A DNA stretch of 33,946 nucleotides from a virus (IMGVR_UViG_3300046096_000517:1-33946); one strand, 5' to 3'. Positions 22,832 through 29,775 are shown, counted from the first letter of the stretch. Translations and numbers: made by a program. Notes: generated from the letters alone by a model not told the origin.

Positions 22832-23456
22832 TGTTGTTTCCTTTTTGTTGTTTGAGTTCATAAAAATCTTGGTAATTGCTGCAAATTGATTGTTCTAAAA
22901 TTTCAGCAATATCATGTCCAGATGTATAAAATTTTGCTAGTTTACCAATCAAAAGCTCTTTTGCTTTATCAGTTGGCGTTTTCTTTATTGACTTTCGCAT
23001 TGCCAAGAAATCATTCCATAAATCCAGTGGTATAAAATCAGGAATTTCAATTTCAACTTTTTTATTATAATTTCTATCTGGTTTTATTGGTTCATAAAGG
23101 TTAGTAGGTTCTGTAGGAATTATTCCCACAGGAATTGCTGTAGGAATTGCTGTAGGAATTGCTGTAGGAATTATTCCCACACTATCCAAGCCTATAAACA
23201 CATAAGAGTTGCAATTCATTGCATATTTACCACTCTTTTTTTCCACTTTAATAAATCCATTGTCAGCAAGCCATTTAATAGCTGTTTGCACTGTTTTTTC
23301 GTCAATATTACAATAACTGGCTATTGTGCGAATTGAAGGGTCGCATCTTTGTGTTTTGTTGTTAAAATATTGATGCAATAAAATAGTAGCAATAAAAATT
23401 GCTTTTGAAGGGGCTTTACTTTCAGATAAAGCATCTATAAAATCAAATTTATTCAT
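22752..23456 (-). CDS. Replication initiator, O-like with winged helix N-terminus
   Basis: 234 residues. Residues 1-85 form a winged-helix domain (FIATILLHQYFNNKTQRCDP; RTIASYCNIDEKTVQTAIKW; LADNGFIKVEKKSG). Residues ~95-115 are a tandem peptide repeat (IPTAIPTAIPTAIPVGIIPT) encoded by DNA iterons. The C-terminal domain (FIPLDLWNDFLAMRKSIKKT PTDKAKELLIGKLAKF) resembles that of lambda-O-type phage initiators, which bind the helicase loader. Ribosome site GGAGG is excellent and lies inside a 35-codon leader ORF. The winged helix probably binds the iterons within its own gene. Confidence 0.8.
   Translation of the reverse strand: MNKFDFIDALSESKAPSKAIFIATILLHQYFNNKTQRCDPSIRTIASYCNIDEKTVQTAIKWLADNGFIKVEKKSGKYAMNCNSYVFIGLDSVGIIPTAIPTAIPTAIPVGIIPTEPTNLYEPIKPDRNYNKKVEIEIPDFIPLDLWNDFLAMRKSIKKTPTDKAKELLIGKLAKFYTSGHDIAEILEQSICSNYQDFYELKQQKGNNNASNNQTKQSRLEQIAEQALREIGVY
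23112..23181. repeat. Iteron cluster inside the initiator gene (candidate origin)
   Basis: Two copies of the 19-bp near-palindrome TGTAGGAATTATTCCCACA (23112-23130 and 23163-23181) flank two perfect 12-bp copies TGTAGGAATTGC (23139-23150, 23151-23162) and one imperfect copy (23127-23138). Iterons within the O gene define the lambda-type origin. Confidence 0.75.
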
Positions 23457-23556
23457 TTATACCTCCTATTAAACTCCATAAGAAAGCATAGAAGGGGAAG
23501 CCAATATAGCCATATCTGTGTAAATATAAAATTGCCTTGCGATAATATCTAAGCAT
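23449..23556 (-). CDS. 35-codon leader ORF coupled to the initiator gene
   Basis: ATG at 23554-23556 after AAAGG encodes MLRYYRKAILYLHRYGYIGF and continues to a stop at 23449-23451, eight bases inside the initiator gene. The initiator's GGAGG lies inside this ORF, so translation of the leader can expose or block it. A regulatory leader is likely; a functional membrane peptide is also possible. Confidence 0.45.
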   Translation of the reverse strand: MLRYYRKAILYLHRYGYIGFPFYAFLWSLIGGINE

Positions 23557-23571
23557 AACAATACCTTTGGT

Positions 23572-23645
23572 GTTTGCAATTTAGGACAGTTCGTAATTTG
23601 GTGGAGACAAGACAAGTCCGCAGCAAAAAAGCCTAAATTGCAAAC
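23572..23645 (-). ncRNA. Structured leader element of the replication mRNA
   Basis: A perfect 14-bp stem, GTTTGCAATTTAGG (23572-23585) with CCTAAATTGCAAAC (23632-23645), closes a 46-base loop that contains a further GGAC/GTCC pairing. It lies in the ~250-base untranslated leader between the leftward promoter and the leader ORF. It has no U tract, so it is not a terminator. It is probably a regulatory RNA structure controlling initiator expression; no known family recognised. Confidence 0.5.
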
Positions 23646-23711
23646 ATAAAAAAGGACATAAAAATAATCATTAATTGTCTTTCAAAATATCCGTTACGAG
23701 CGGATACCCTG

Positions 23712-23739
23712 ATTATAAATATTCAATTGCTAAAGTCAA
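23712..23739 (-). promoter_or_regulatory. Leftward promoter of the replication operon
   Basis: Minus strand -35 TTGACT (23739-23734), 16-bp spacer, -10 TATAAT (23717-23712). The expected start (~23705) is at a 6-bp hairpin TATCCG/CGGATA (23688-23693/23701-23706), which would cap the 5' end of the mRNA. Confidence 0.72.
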
Positions 23740-23769
23740 GTGTGAAAAATTAGATATTGACTTTTTATC

Positions 23770-23797
23770 TTGACAACTTATTGCAAGTTGGTATTAA
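23770..23797 (+). promoter_or_regulatory. Rightward promoter with operator palindrome
   Basis: -35 TTGACA (23770-23775), 16-bp spacer, -10 TATTAA (23792-23797). CAACTT (23774-23779) and AAGTTG (23785-23790) form an inverted repeat in the spacer, a probable repressor site. A further TTGACA lies downstream near 23813. It drives the recombination region. Confidence 0.65.
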
Positions 23798-23856
23798 TAA
23801 TTTTAACTGCTTGACATCAGTTTTTATAAAGGTTTTTCAATTTTACTTTTATATGG

Positions 23857-23926
23857 TTGTTTTAATGGCTTTGTTGCTATAGATTTACCTTGTCTATACC
23901 AATTTGTCAAATTGCCATTAAAACAA
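23857..23926 (+). promoter_or_regulatory. Nested hairpins in the leader of the recombination operon
   Basis: TTGTTTTAATGGC (23857-23869) pairs perfectly with GCCATTAAAACAA (23914-23926); inside it TATAGA (23878-23883) pairs with TCTATA (23893-23898). The outer stem ends about 10 bases before the ribosome site AAAGG of the first gene. A translational or anti-termination control element is plausible. Confidence 0.5.
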
Positions 23927-23944
23927 TCACCAAAGGAATATTTT

Positions 23945-24268
23945 ATGAAATTTAGTGAATTTATACAAGATTTTAGAGGCGGGCATTTAGATAATATGCT
24001 TACAACTCAATTTCAATCTGTAAACGAGGCAGTTAATAAACTGGACGAAAAAGGAATTATAACGCTTAAAATTACGATTGCCCCAGGCCGTGACAAACAA
24101 ATGAATATACAAACTAAAATCACTGCTAAAAAACCAAGCAATGACACTTTAGAAGCAATTATGTTTATGACCCCTGACAATAATTTAACTTCAAGTGACC
24201 CTAAGCAATCAGAGCTTTTTGTTAAAAAGCCAAAAGACAAAGAAGTTTATATTCAAGCAATCAAATAA
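23945..24268 (+). CDS. Small phage protein paired with DUF2303 gene (unknown)
   Basis: 107 residues from ATG 23945 with AAAGGAA ahead; an open frame 11 codons longer has no ribosome site and lies in the leader stem. KFSEFIQDFRGGHLDNMLTT and VNEAVNKLDEKGIITLKITI followed by a C-terminal SDPKQSELF resemble small proteins that precede DUF2303 genes in other phages. It may act with the recombination genes, but the function is unknown. Confidence 0.75.
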   Translation: MKFSEFIQDFRGGHLDNMLTTQFQSVNEAVNKLDEKGIITLKITIAPGRDKQMNIQTKITAKKPSNDTLEAIMFMTPDNNLTSSDPKQSELFVKKPKDKEVYIQAIK

Positions 24269-24279
24269 GGAGTTAAAAA

Positions 24280-25095
24280 ATGGAAAAAAACATTTTATAA
24301 GCAAAGCTAGAAAATATAGTAAATGTTAATACCGATTACTTAGTGCCATTTGCATTTTTAGGGAAAAATCAAGGAACTGAAAGTCTTGAAAAATTCCTAG
24401 ACAAACTATTGACAATAAAAGAAAATCGCAAATTTGATGATTTAAGAGGTTTTATTGAATATATTAAGCTGTTTCAATCTGACAAAACGATTGCATTTGT
24501 TAATCGCCAGCGAGTACAGATAGTTTTTGATTATCACAAAAAAGACACTGCTTCATGGTGCAATCATGCAATTGAATATAATTATATTCGCTCTAACCGT
24601 TGGACTTTGTGGGAAAAAGCAAATAACAAATGGTTATCACAAGAAGAGTTTGCTGATTTCCTTGATACTGGCTTGAATGAGATTGCTGCTCCTACGCAAT
24701 CAGAGGTTTTGTCTTTAGCCAAAGATTTTAGAGCAACTATAAACGCTGCGGTTGATAGTAAAATTGATGCTGGCGGTACAAGTTTTAATTACAGCGAAGA
24801 AGTCAAAGGGGGCAGCAAAACAAATATTGAAATTCCTGAATATATTAAAATTCAAGTTTCACCTTTTGATAATTTGCAAATCTTAAACGATATTATTAAA
24901 AGTGACGATAATAAAATTCCAGTTTATGAATTTTCAGCAAAATTAAGCTGGAAAATTTGTTTGCAAAATGGTAACAAAAAACCACAATTCAAATTAAAGT
25001 TAATTAATTTTGAAAATGCAGTTGATGAAACTTTAGAAAATCTTCAAAATGCAATTAAAGATTTAACCAGCTTACCAACTATTATTGGTGGTTAA
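24280..25095 (+). pseudogene. DUF2303-family protein with in-frame TAA at codon 7
   Basis: ATG 24280-24282 has an ideal ribosome site (TAAGGAG), but the frame hits TAA at 24298-24300 (MEKNIL-stop-AKLENIVNVN) and then stays open for 264 more codons. The body (WTLWEKANNKWLSQEEFADF LD; NYSEEVKGGS; IQVSPFDN) matches the DUF2303 family common in phage recombination regions. A GTG at 24343 could start a 250-residue product but has no ribosome site and removes the N-terminus. The options are a nonsense mutation, read-through, re-initiation or an assembly error. Confidence 0.72.
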
Positions 25096-25106
25096 TAGAT
25101 ACAGGA

Positions 25107-25133
25107 GGAAGTCGCTGCTTCTCGGGGACTTCC
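25107..25133. terminator. Hairpin between convergent genes
   Basis: GGAAGTC (25107-25113) pairs with GACTTCC (25127-25133) across 13 bases. No T tract follows on either strand. It lies between the DUF2303 stop and the convergent methyltransferase remnant, so it may be a weak bidirectional terminator. Confidence 0.4.
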
Positions 25134-25136
25134 CAA

Positions 25137-25282
25137 TTATAACAAGTTTCCCTGTCTGTATGCGTCATCAATACGCTTGCAAGCGATATCAAAATATTGC
25201 AAATTCTGTTCTATACCAATAAATTTACGCACGATTTACCCTGCAAGTTTAATGCTCTCTCTAAATCAGTTTTTATTGACAT
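25137..25282 (-). pseudogene. Remnant of a DNA methyltransferase (internal deletion)
   Basis: Starting at ATG 25280-25282, coupled to the VRR-NUC stop, the frame reads MSIKTDLERALNLQGKSC and then stops at TAG. In a different frame, just beyond, the DNA encodes KFIGIEQNLQYFDIACKRID followed by DAYRQGNLL and TAA (25137-25139). The second part is a classic C-terminus of N6-adenine/N4-cytosine methylases (R-K-F-I-G-I-E...Y-F-x-I-A-C-R-I). The middle with the FxGxG and DPPY motifs is missing, so this is a deleted gene with its two ends fused near 25226. Confidence 0.65.
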
Positions 25283-25283
25283 T

Positions 25284-25685
25284 TTAAGCCTTTATAAGTT
25301 GTTCAAATTTCATTAAATCATCAACCGATTGAACTAATAAATAAATACCTTTATTATTGCGTGTAATGTGTTCAAATTCTTTTTGTTCAGCACTTTGCAC
25401 ACCGACACTGCTTTTGCACTCAATCGCTAAAAATTGACCACTTTTTGTCATGCCAATAATATCAGGACTGCCCTTTAATCCAGCTTTGAAATACCCCCCT
25501 GCTTCAGTGACGAAACTCCCAGTGTTGTTACGCCATGCAAATATTTGATTAGCCTTTAACCAATCTAAACAGGCTTTTAATACTTTTTTCTCAAGAACTA
25601 CAGACGGTTTAATTGCCCTTAGCTTTTTTGCAGCTTGCATACTTAAATCTGGTAAAACTTCACTATACAGGATTGGTTTTTTCAT
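25284..25685 (-). CDS. VRR-NUC (PD-D/ExK) nuclease
   Basis: 133 residues. EKKVLKACLDWLKANQIFAW RNNTGS opens the fold; GSPDIIGMT supplies Asp75; LAIECKSS supplies the Glu89-x-Lys91 motif; SAEQKEF (about 98-104) is the conserved helix. VRR-NUC domains cut branched or flap DNA, and stand-alone phage forms are thought to act as resolvase-like enzymes. It overlaps the HTH gene upstream by four bases and is followed by the methyltransferase remnant. This minus-strand set interrupts the plus-strand recombination genes and probably entered as a unit. Confidence 0.88.
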   Translation of the reverse strand: MKKPILYSEVLPDLSMQAAKKLRAIKPSVVLEKKVLKACLDWLKANQIFAWRNNTGSFVTEAGGYFKAGLKGSPDIIGMTKSGQFLAIECKSSVGVQSAEQKEFEHITRNNKGIYLLVQSVDDLMKFEQLIKA

Positions 25686-25879
25686 TTTTTACCAGCCCCT
25701 AATCTTGTATCTCTAGGTTTATAAATCATAACAAAGTTTTGATATTTGTTATTTAATTTGATAACCTCTTTTCCAGTGACAATAATAAAATCCAACTTTT
25801 TAGCTTTTTTTATTTTACGCACACTTTCAAGCGAAATTCCCGCTTTTGCTGCAAACTCTGTTTTGCTCATATATTTCAT
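25682..25879 (-). CDS. Small HTH DNA-binding protein
   Basis: 65 residues. YMSKTEFAAKAGISLESVRK IKKAKKLDFIIVTGKEVIKL is an excisionase/MerR-like helix-turn-helix with a following beta wing. It has a divergent neighbour, and the intergenic inverted repeat at 25900-25941 is its probable operator. It is coupled to the VRR-NUC gene. Confidence 0.75.
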   Translation of the reverse strand: MKYMSKTEFAAKAGISLESVRKIKKAKKLDFIIVTGKEVIKLNNKYQNFVMIYKPRDTRLGAGKK

Positions 25880-25899
25880 TTAATATCACCTTAATAAAA

Positions 25900-25953
25900 A
25901 GTTTGCGTTACCGCAACTTTCTTGTTGACTTAACGCAAACTATACTGTATTTA
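25900..25953 (+). promoter_or_regulatory. Divergent promoter with 11-bp inverted repeat
   Basis: Perfect repeat AGTTTGCGTTA (25900-25910) / TAACGCAAACT (25931-25941), centres about one and a half to two turns apart. A plus-strand promoter TTGACT (25925-25930), 17-bp spacer, TATTTA (25948-25953) overlaps the right arm. It fits a repressor-bound operator for the small HTH protein. Confidence 0.65.
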
Positions 25954-25981
25954 TAGCAAACAAGCAATAACAAAGAAAGAA

Positions 25982-26413
25982 ATGAAAATGACATTAAGAA
26001 ATTCAACAGGCGGTTCATTAAATTACAATCCAGAACCAGATTATAAAGCGGATTTTTGCAACAACGAAATTGTGTTTATGCAAAATGCAGAAACAGATTG
26101 TAAAGAGATATTATCATTGGTTGCAAAAGCATTTATTGACAAAGATTATGATATTGATGTTGGTGATATGGAAGTTATAGAAAATGCAATTTCTAATGTT
26201 ATTCGTGACAAGTATGATTTTTTAGACGCAAAAAGAAGTTTAGAAAACAACAATCTTGATGATGATGTTTTTATTAGTTTAGGACAGAACACACAAGCAA
26301 AAATCTTAGTTAATGCAAAGTTTGAATTAACCGAGTACCAAGAATTAAAAAACAAGGGTTTAATTCGTAGCAATAATCAACAAGCGGTATTAAAGCCGTT
26401 TGAAACAATATAG
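25982..26413 (+). CDS. Phage protein of unknown function (143 aa)
   Basis: Acidic, helical protein (GDMEVIENAISNVIRDKYDF; KRSLENNNLDDDVFISLGQN) with a Gly/Ser/Asn-rich start. ATG 25982 is chosen; ATG 25988 is a near alternative. It is first in the plus-strand set after the 25925 promoter. No family recognised. Confidence 0.72.
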   Translation: MKMTLRNSTGGSLNYNPEPDYKADFCNNEIVFMQNAETDCKEILSLVAKAFIDKDYDIDVGDMEVIENAISNVIRDKYDFLDAKRSLENNNLDDDVFISLGQNTQAKILVNAKFELTEYQELKNKGLIRSNNQQAVLKPFETI

Positions 26414-26445
26414 ATGGGACAAACAAAGTTTTACGGAGATATGTT

Positions 26446-26649
26446 ATGAAATTTATTCTAATTATTGCACAACTTGCAGATAGTTTAACTTTTTGGTGGT
26501 TAATGATTTTGGGTTACATTTTTTTATATCGTGGTGATGTATTAAGTGCGAGTGCATTAATCTGTACAGCTGTTTTTTACCAAAGAGCATGGAAAGCAGA
26601 ATTGTTAAAAATGAAACTTGAAAAATTAACAAAAGAAACAAAGGAATAA
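26446..26649 (+). CDS. Small membrane protein
   Basis: 67 residues with GGAG before the ATG. Two hydrophobic segments (FILIIAQLADSLTFWWLMIL to about residue 28; VLSASALICTAVFYQRAW about 31-48) and a charged coiled tail (KAELLKMKLEKLTKETKE). Probably an inner-membrane protein of the early region; function unknown. Confidence 0.68.
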   Translation: MKFILIIAQLADSLTFWWLMILGYIFLYRGDVLSASALICTAVFYQRAWKAELLKMKLEKLTKETKE

Positions 26650-26652
26650 GTT

Positions 26653-26724
26653 ATAAAATTAGAAGTTGGCAAAAAATATAAAATGCAAAATGGTAAAGTT
26701 GTGGGAAAAACACAAAAATTTTAA
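26653..26724 (+). pseudogene. Small ORF with ATA in place of the start codon
   Basis: The 23-codon frame (IKLEVGKKYKMQNGKVVGKT...) follows GGAATAAGTT, the same leader that precedes ATG in several genes near 32.5-33.7 kb, but the start triplet here is ATA. KLEVGKKYKMQNGKVV resembles the N-terminus of small phage proteins. It is either inactivated by ATG to ATA or uses a rare start. Confidence 0.42.
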
Positions 26725-26745
26725 TAGTACAATGGGGATAATACG

Positions 26746-27525
26746 ATGAATATTTTGGATAGAAATGATGTTTTTGAAATCGTGGGTTTAATCACAAGCG
26801 AGGTTGAAAAATTGGGATACAATATTAAAAATCATATAATGATTTGTGGCTTAGAAATGATATTTGACCAACTTGTTGATATGTTAAATACCGAAAATGA
26901 AGTGGAATATATAAAAGACGACGAGATTTTAAAGTATTTGAAAATTGATGAAAATGATATGCCAAAATTTATAAAATTTAGTCAACCTCTTACTTGTTGG
27001 GAAAATGCAGAAAAAGCAAGAGTTGATAATCACAATAATTTATTGGCAGAAATTGACGGAAAATTTCAGCAAGTTTCTTTATTGTCTATTGCAGAAATGG
27101 AGGCATACATTGCTGAAATTTCATCTGACAATCGTGATTGGCAAGAATTTACTGAGCGAGCAAAAGAAGTAAAAACGGCTATAATTAATGCAGCTAATAA
27201 AGCAATAGGCAGTCGTAAACAATACGAGGCAGAACAGGCTGAGCTTATTAAATTTAGACAAGAAGAAGCGGAACGCAAGCAAAAAGAGCATGAAGAAAGC
27301 ATTGTTAAAAAAGCAATCCAGCAAGAACAAGATAAGCAGAACGCAGAACGCAAGCGTGAAGCCGATGAATTGGCATCAAGGGAAGCAGATAGAAAGCACA
27401 AAGCATCTATTCACAATAATATTTTAGCTTGTTTATTGGCAAAAAATATTAATGAAAATGACGCTGCAATTATTATTACAGCTATTGCCAAAGGCGAAAT
27501 AAATAATGTTAAAATATTATATTAA
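26746..27525 (+). CDS. Coiled-coil phage protein upstream of the annealing protein
   Basis: 259 residues. Residues ~85-150 (WENAEKARVDNHNNLLAEID) and a long Glu/Lys-rich coiled coil (~165-225, FRQEEAERKQKEHEESIVKK) precede a conserved-looking tail HNNILACLLAKNINENDAAI IITAIAKGEIN (about 221-255). This tail is shared by proteins encoded next to ERF/RecT in many temperate phages. It probably supports recombination, but the mechanism is unknown. Confidence 0.72.
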   Translation: MNILDRNDVFEIVGLITSEVEKLGYNIKNHIMICGLEMIFDQLVDMLNTENEVEYIKDDEILKYLKIDENDMPKFIKFSQPLTCWENAEKARVDNHNNLLAEIDGKFQQVSLLSIAEMEAYIAEISSDNRDWQEFTERAKEVKTAIINAANKAIGSRKQYEAEQAELIKFRQEEAERKQKEHEESIVKKAIQQEQDKQNAERKREADELASREADRKHKASIHNNILACLLAKNINENDAAIIITAIAKGEINNVKILY

Positions 27526-27537
27526 GGGGGGAATAGA

Positions 27538-28239
27538 ATGAGTGAAATAGCAGTACAATCAAATAATATATTAGATATTATAGCGCAAAATCCGACAATG
27601 GATTTAGATAAAATGTCTAAATTAATGGATATGCAAGAGCGTATTTTAACAAAACAAGCCGAGATTGAATTTAACGAAGCTAAGGCAAAGTTACAATTTC
27701 CAATCCTTGAAAGAACAGGAAAGGGGTTTAATAACAAAAATGTTGCTGATATTTCAGATATTGAGAAGGTATGCAATCCTATTTACACGAAGCAGGGATT
27801 TTCAATTTCTTTTAAGTGCGAGCAAACAGATAAATCAGTAAAAGTAATTGGTATTTTATCGCATCAAAAAGGGCATAAAGAGCAATCCGAGATTGTCTTG
27901 CCAATAGATATATCAGGCAATAAAAACGCTGTGCAAGCGATAGGCAGCACAATAACTTACGGCAGAAGGTATTTGTTAATGATGCTCTTAAATCTCGCAA
28001 GCAATGATGATGCGGACGCAACTAATATTAAAACATCAATGACCATAAATGATGACCAATTAACAGAATTATCAATTTTGCTTAATGATGCTAAAATGAC
28101 GCAAGAAATACTTGATAAATATAACATCAAGCAACTAAATGAATTAAATCTTACATCTTTTGAGCTTATTAGAAACAATGCTTTGCACCGAATAAGAAAG
28201 AATAACCTAGCGAGCAAAACACAGGAGATAAAGGAATGA
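27538..28239 (+). CDS. erf: ERF-family single-strand annealing protein
   Basis: 233 residues. FPILERTGKGFNNKNVADIS (about 54-73), an FSISFKCEQ strand and GSTITYGRRYLL (136-147) with NLASNDDADA are the ERF signature. It anneals complementary strands exposed by the exonuclease encoded next, for recombination and genome circularisation. Ribosome site AAGGGGGG is very strong. It overlaps the exonuclease start by four bases, a two-gene recombination unit. Confidence 0.92.
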   Translation: MSEIAVQSNNILDIIAQNPTMDLDKMSKLMDMQERILTKQAEIEFNEAKAKLQFPILERTGKGFNNKNVADISDIEKVCNPIYTKQGFSISFKCEQTDKSVKVIGILSHQKGHKEQSEIVLPIDISGNKNAVQAIGSTITYGRRYLLMMLLNLASNDDADATNIKTSMTINDDQLTELSILLNDAKMTQEILDKYNIKQLNELNLTSFELIRNNALHRIRKNNLASKTQEIKE

Positions 28240-28871
28240 TATTCTATAGAGATTTAGAACAGGGTAGCGATGAATGGTTAAAGGCTAGGCTTGGCATATT
28301 AACCGCTTCCAATTTTGACCAGCTTTTAACGCCTGCAAAAATGCAACGCTCCGCAAGTGCAGATGCTTATGAAAATTGGCTAGTTAGTGAAATAATTAGT
28401 GGCAAGGTGCAACAATTTTACAAGAATGAAGCAATGCAGGCAGGTAACGATAACGAGCCGTTAGCAATAGCTTATTATCAGGAGTTAAACGACACTATAG
28501 TTGCTGGGGTCGGATTTATAACCGATGATTTAGGGCGGTATGGTTGCAGCCCTGACGGCTTGGTTGGTGATGACGGAATGCTTGAAGTTAAGTGTCCGCA
28601 AGCTAACACCATGATTGACTATTTGCTATTAAATGCGGACGGTAAACCTTTCGCATCAAAATACTATTCGCAGGTGCAAGGGCAGTTGTGGGTAGCTGAA
28701 CGCAAATGGTGCGACCGCTTTATATGGCACGGAGATTTAGGGCATTTGCAAACACGGATAGAACGCAACGAGGAATTTATCGCAAGGCTTGAAACTGAAG
28801 TTATGACCAGTTTAGACAACATCAAGGCAAAGTTAGAAAGGCTTGGGCATGGCAACAAAATCTTATGGTAA
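28236..28871 (+). CDS. YqaJ/lambda-type recombination exonuclease
   Basis: 211 residues. DLEQGSDEWLKARLGILTAS, NEPLA (Glu74), SPDGL (Asp107), MLEVKCP (Glu117-x-Lys119) and YYSQVQGQLWVA are the PD-D/ExK motifs of the family. The enzyme degrades the 5' strand at DNA ends to make 3' tails for the ERF protein. It is translationally coupled to it (ATGA). C-terminal helices (RIERNEEFIARLETEVMTSL) end the domain as expected. Confidence 0.95.
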   Translation: MIFYRDLEQGSDEWLKARLGILTASNFDQLLTPAKMQRSASADAYENWLVSEIISGKVQQFYKNEAMQAGNDNEPLAIAYYQELNDTIVAGVGFITDDLGRYGCSPDGLVGDDGMLEVKCPQANTMIDYLLLNADGKPFASKYYSQVQGQLWVAERKWCDRFIWHGDLGHLQTRIERNEEFIARLETEVMTSLDNIKAKLERLGHGNKILW

Positions 28872-28895
28872 CATACAAATTAAAAGGATAATCAA

Positions 28896-29102
28896 ATGAA
28901 ATTTTTTATAGACACAGAAACAACTGGATTGCCAAACTTTAGAATACCAGTAGCAGATGCTAGTAATAGCGGTATAGGGTTTAAGCCAGAATTTAGCGGT
29001 GTGCCAATGACTAAGCAAATTCACGCATTACAGCATTAAAAGGGAGTTGTGGAAGTGGTTAGCATGGTTTACCCAGTTGATAATAAATTTACAGGGGTAT
29101 AA
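28896..29102 (+). pseudogene. Remnant of DEDDh 3'-5' exonuclease (epsilon-like)
   Basis: ATG 28896 after AAAGGATAA encodes MKFFIDTETTGLPNFRIPVA, where FIDTETTGLP is the Exo I motif of DnaQ-like exonucleases. It stops after 47 codons (TAA 29037-29039), then continues in frame as KGVVEVVSMVYPVDNKFTGV to a second TAA (29100-29102). A normal domain is about 170 residues, and Exo II and III are absent. It is a truncated and nonsense-interrupted gene. Confidence 0.6.
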
Positions 29103-29105
29103 ATT

Positions 29106-29465
29106 ATGAAATACTATTACGGCAACCTAGCAGATGCACTGCAAGCAATGAAGCATGATATTAAGATTGCCGATGAAAGTTTAGATGCGTTTGTAAGCGA
29201 ACGATTAGATGTTGCTTATAATAATGTCTTACAGGACGCTTCTAATGTTTTTAATCATAAATTTAAATTTTATGTAGCAAAAGAAAGCGAGCATTTATTA
29301 GAACCGCAAGAACACGATAGAGACTTCTTAGGTTATGAGTATATTAATCCATATAAGAAACTTCAGTGGTATAGGGGTGTAAATGAATTGCCTTTTGAGA
29401 AAAGTAAAACCGCCTTCCGCAATGGCATGTATTTTCCACAACCAAAGGAATTAAAAGATGATTAA
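29106..29465 (+). CDS. Phage protein of unknown function (119 aa)
   Basis: Mostly helical and acidic (YYYGNLADALQAMKHDIKIA, YVAKESEHLLEPQEHDRDFL), ending GMYFPQPKELKDD. Its stop overlaps the next ATG by eight bases. No recognised domain. It shares the recombination operon. Confidence 0.72.
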   Translation: MKYYYGNLADALQAMKHDIKIADESLDAFVSERLDVAYNNVLQDASNVFNHKFKFYVAKESEHLLEPQEHDRDFLGYEYINPYKKLQWYRGVNELPFEKSKTAFRNGMYFPQPKELKDD

Positions 29466-29775
29466 ATATATGCATGAAGGAGATTATTCTTGCTGGATAA
29501 TTAATCCAAGACCTGATGGAAAATTACATGGAGTAATTACCAATAGTTTTCCGCACTTAAAAGAGGCTTTAGAAAAAAACATTAATGTTCTATTAATAAC
29601 AACTGAACAATTAAAATTTATGTATAATTGCGATTTAGGTGAAAAATGGAAAAGATTAGCCGCCTTGCCGCCAGTATTTACGCACCATAACGGCAAGATT
29701 GTTGCAATAATAAGAGCAAAAGAAATTCTTACTAAAAAGTGTAATATGCGAAAGGTTAAAAATGAGCAAACTTAA
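29458..29775 (+). CDS. Phage protein of unknown function (105 aa)
   Basis: Begins MIKYMHEGDYSCWIINPRPD, compact alpha/beta, ending with a basic helix (EILTKKCNMRKVKNEQT). It overlaps both neighbours by a few bases. No family recognised. Confidence 0.72.
   Translation: MIKYMHEGDYSCWIINPRPDGKLHGVITNSFPHLKEALEKNINVLLITTEQLKFMYNCDLGEKWKRLAALPPVFTHHNGKIVAIIRAKEILTKKCNMRKVKNEQT

Noticed and set aside
23572-23645. Considered as a tRNA-like gene or attachment site
   Set aside because: No cloverleaf or CCA acceptor can be drawn, and no integrase is present; a leader RNA structure fits better.
24280-25095. Reassigned stop codons (TAA read as amino acid)
   Set aside because: TAA, TAG and TGA all end many intact genes here, so a genome-wide change of code is not credible; the two in-frame TAA cases are local.
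27066-27401. Minus-strand Cys/Ser-rich frames opposite the coiled-coil gene
   Set aside because: They mirror Glu/Lys-rich codons of the plus-strand gene and have no independent support.
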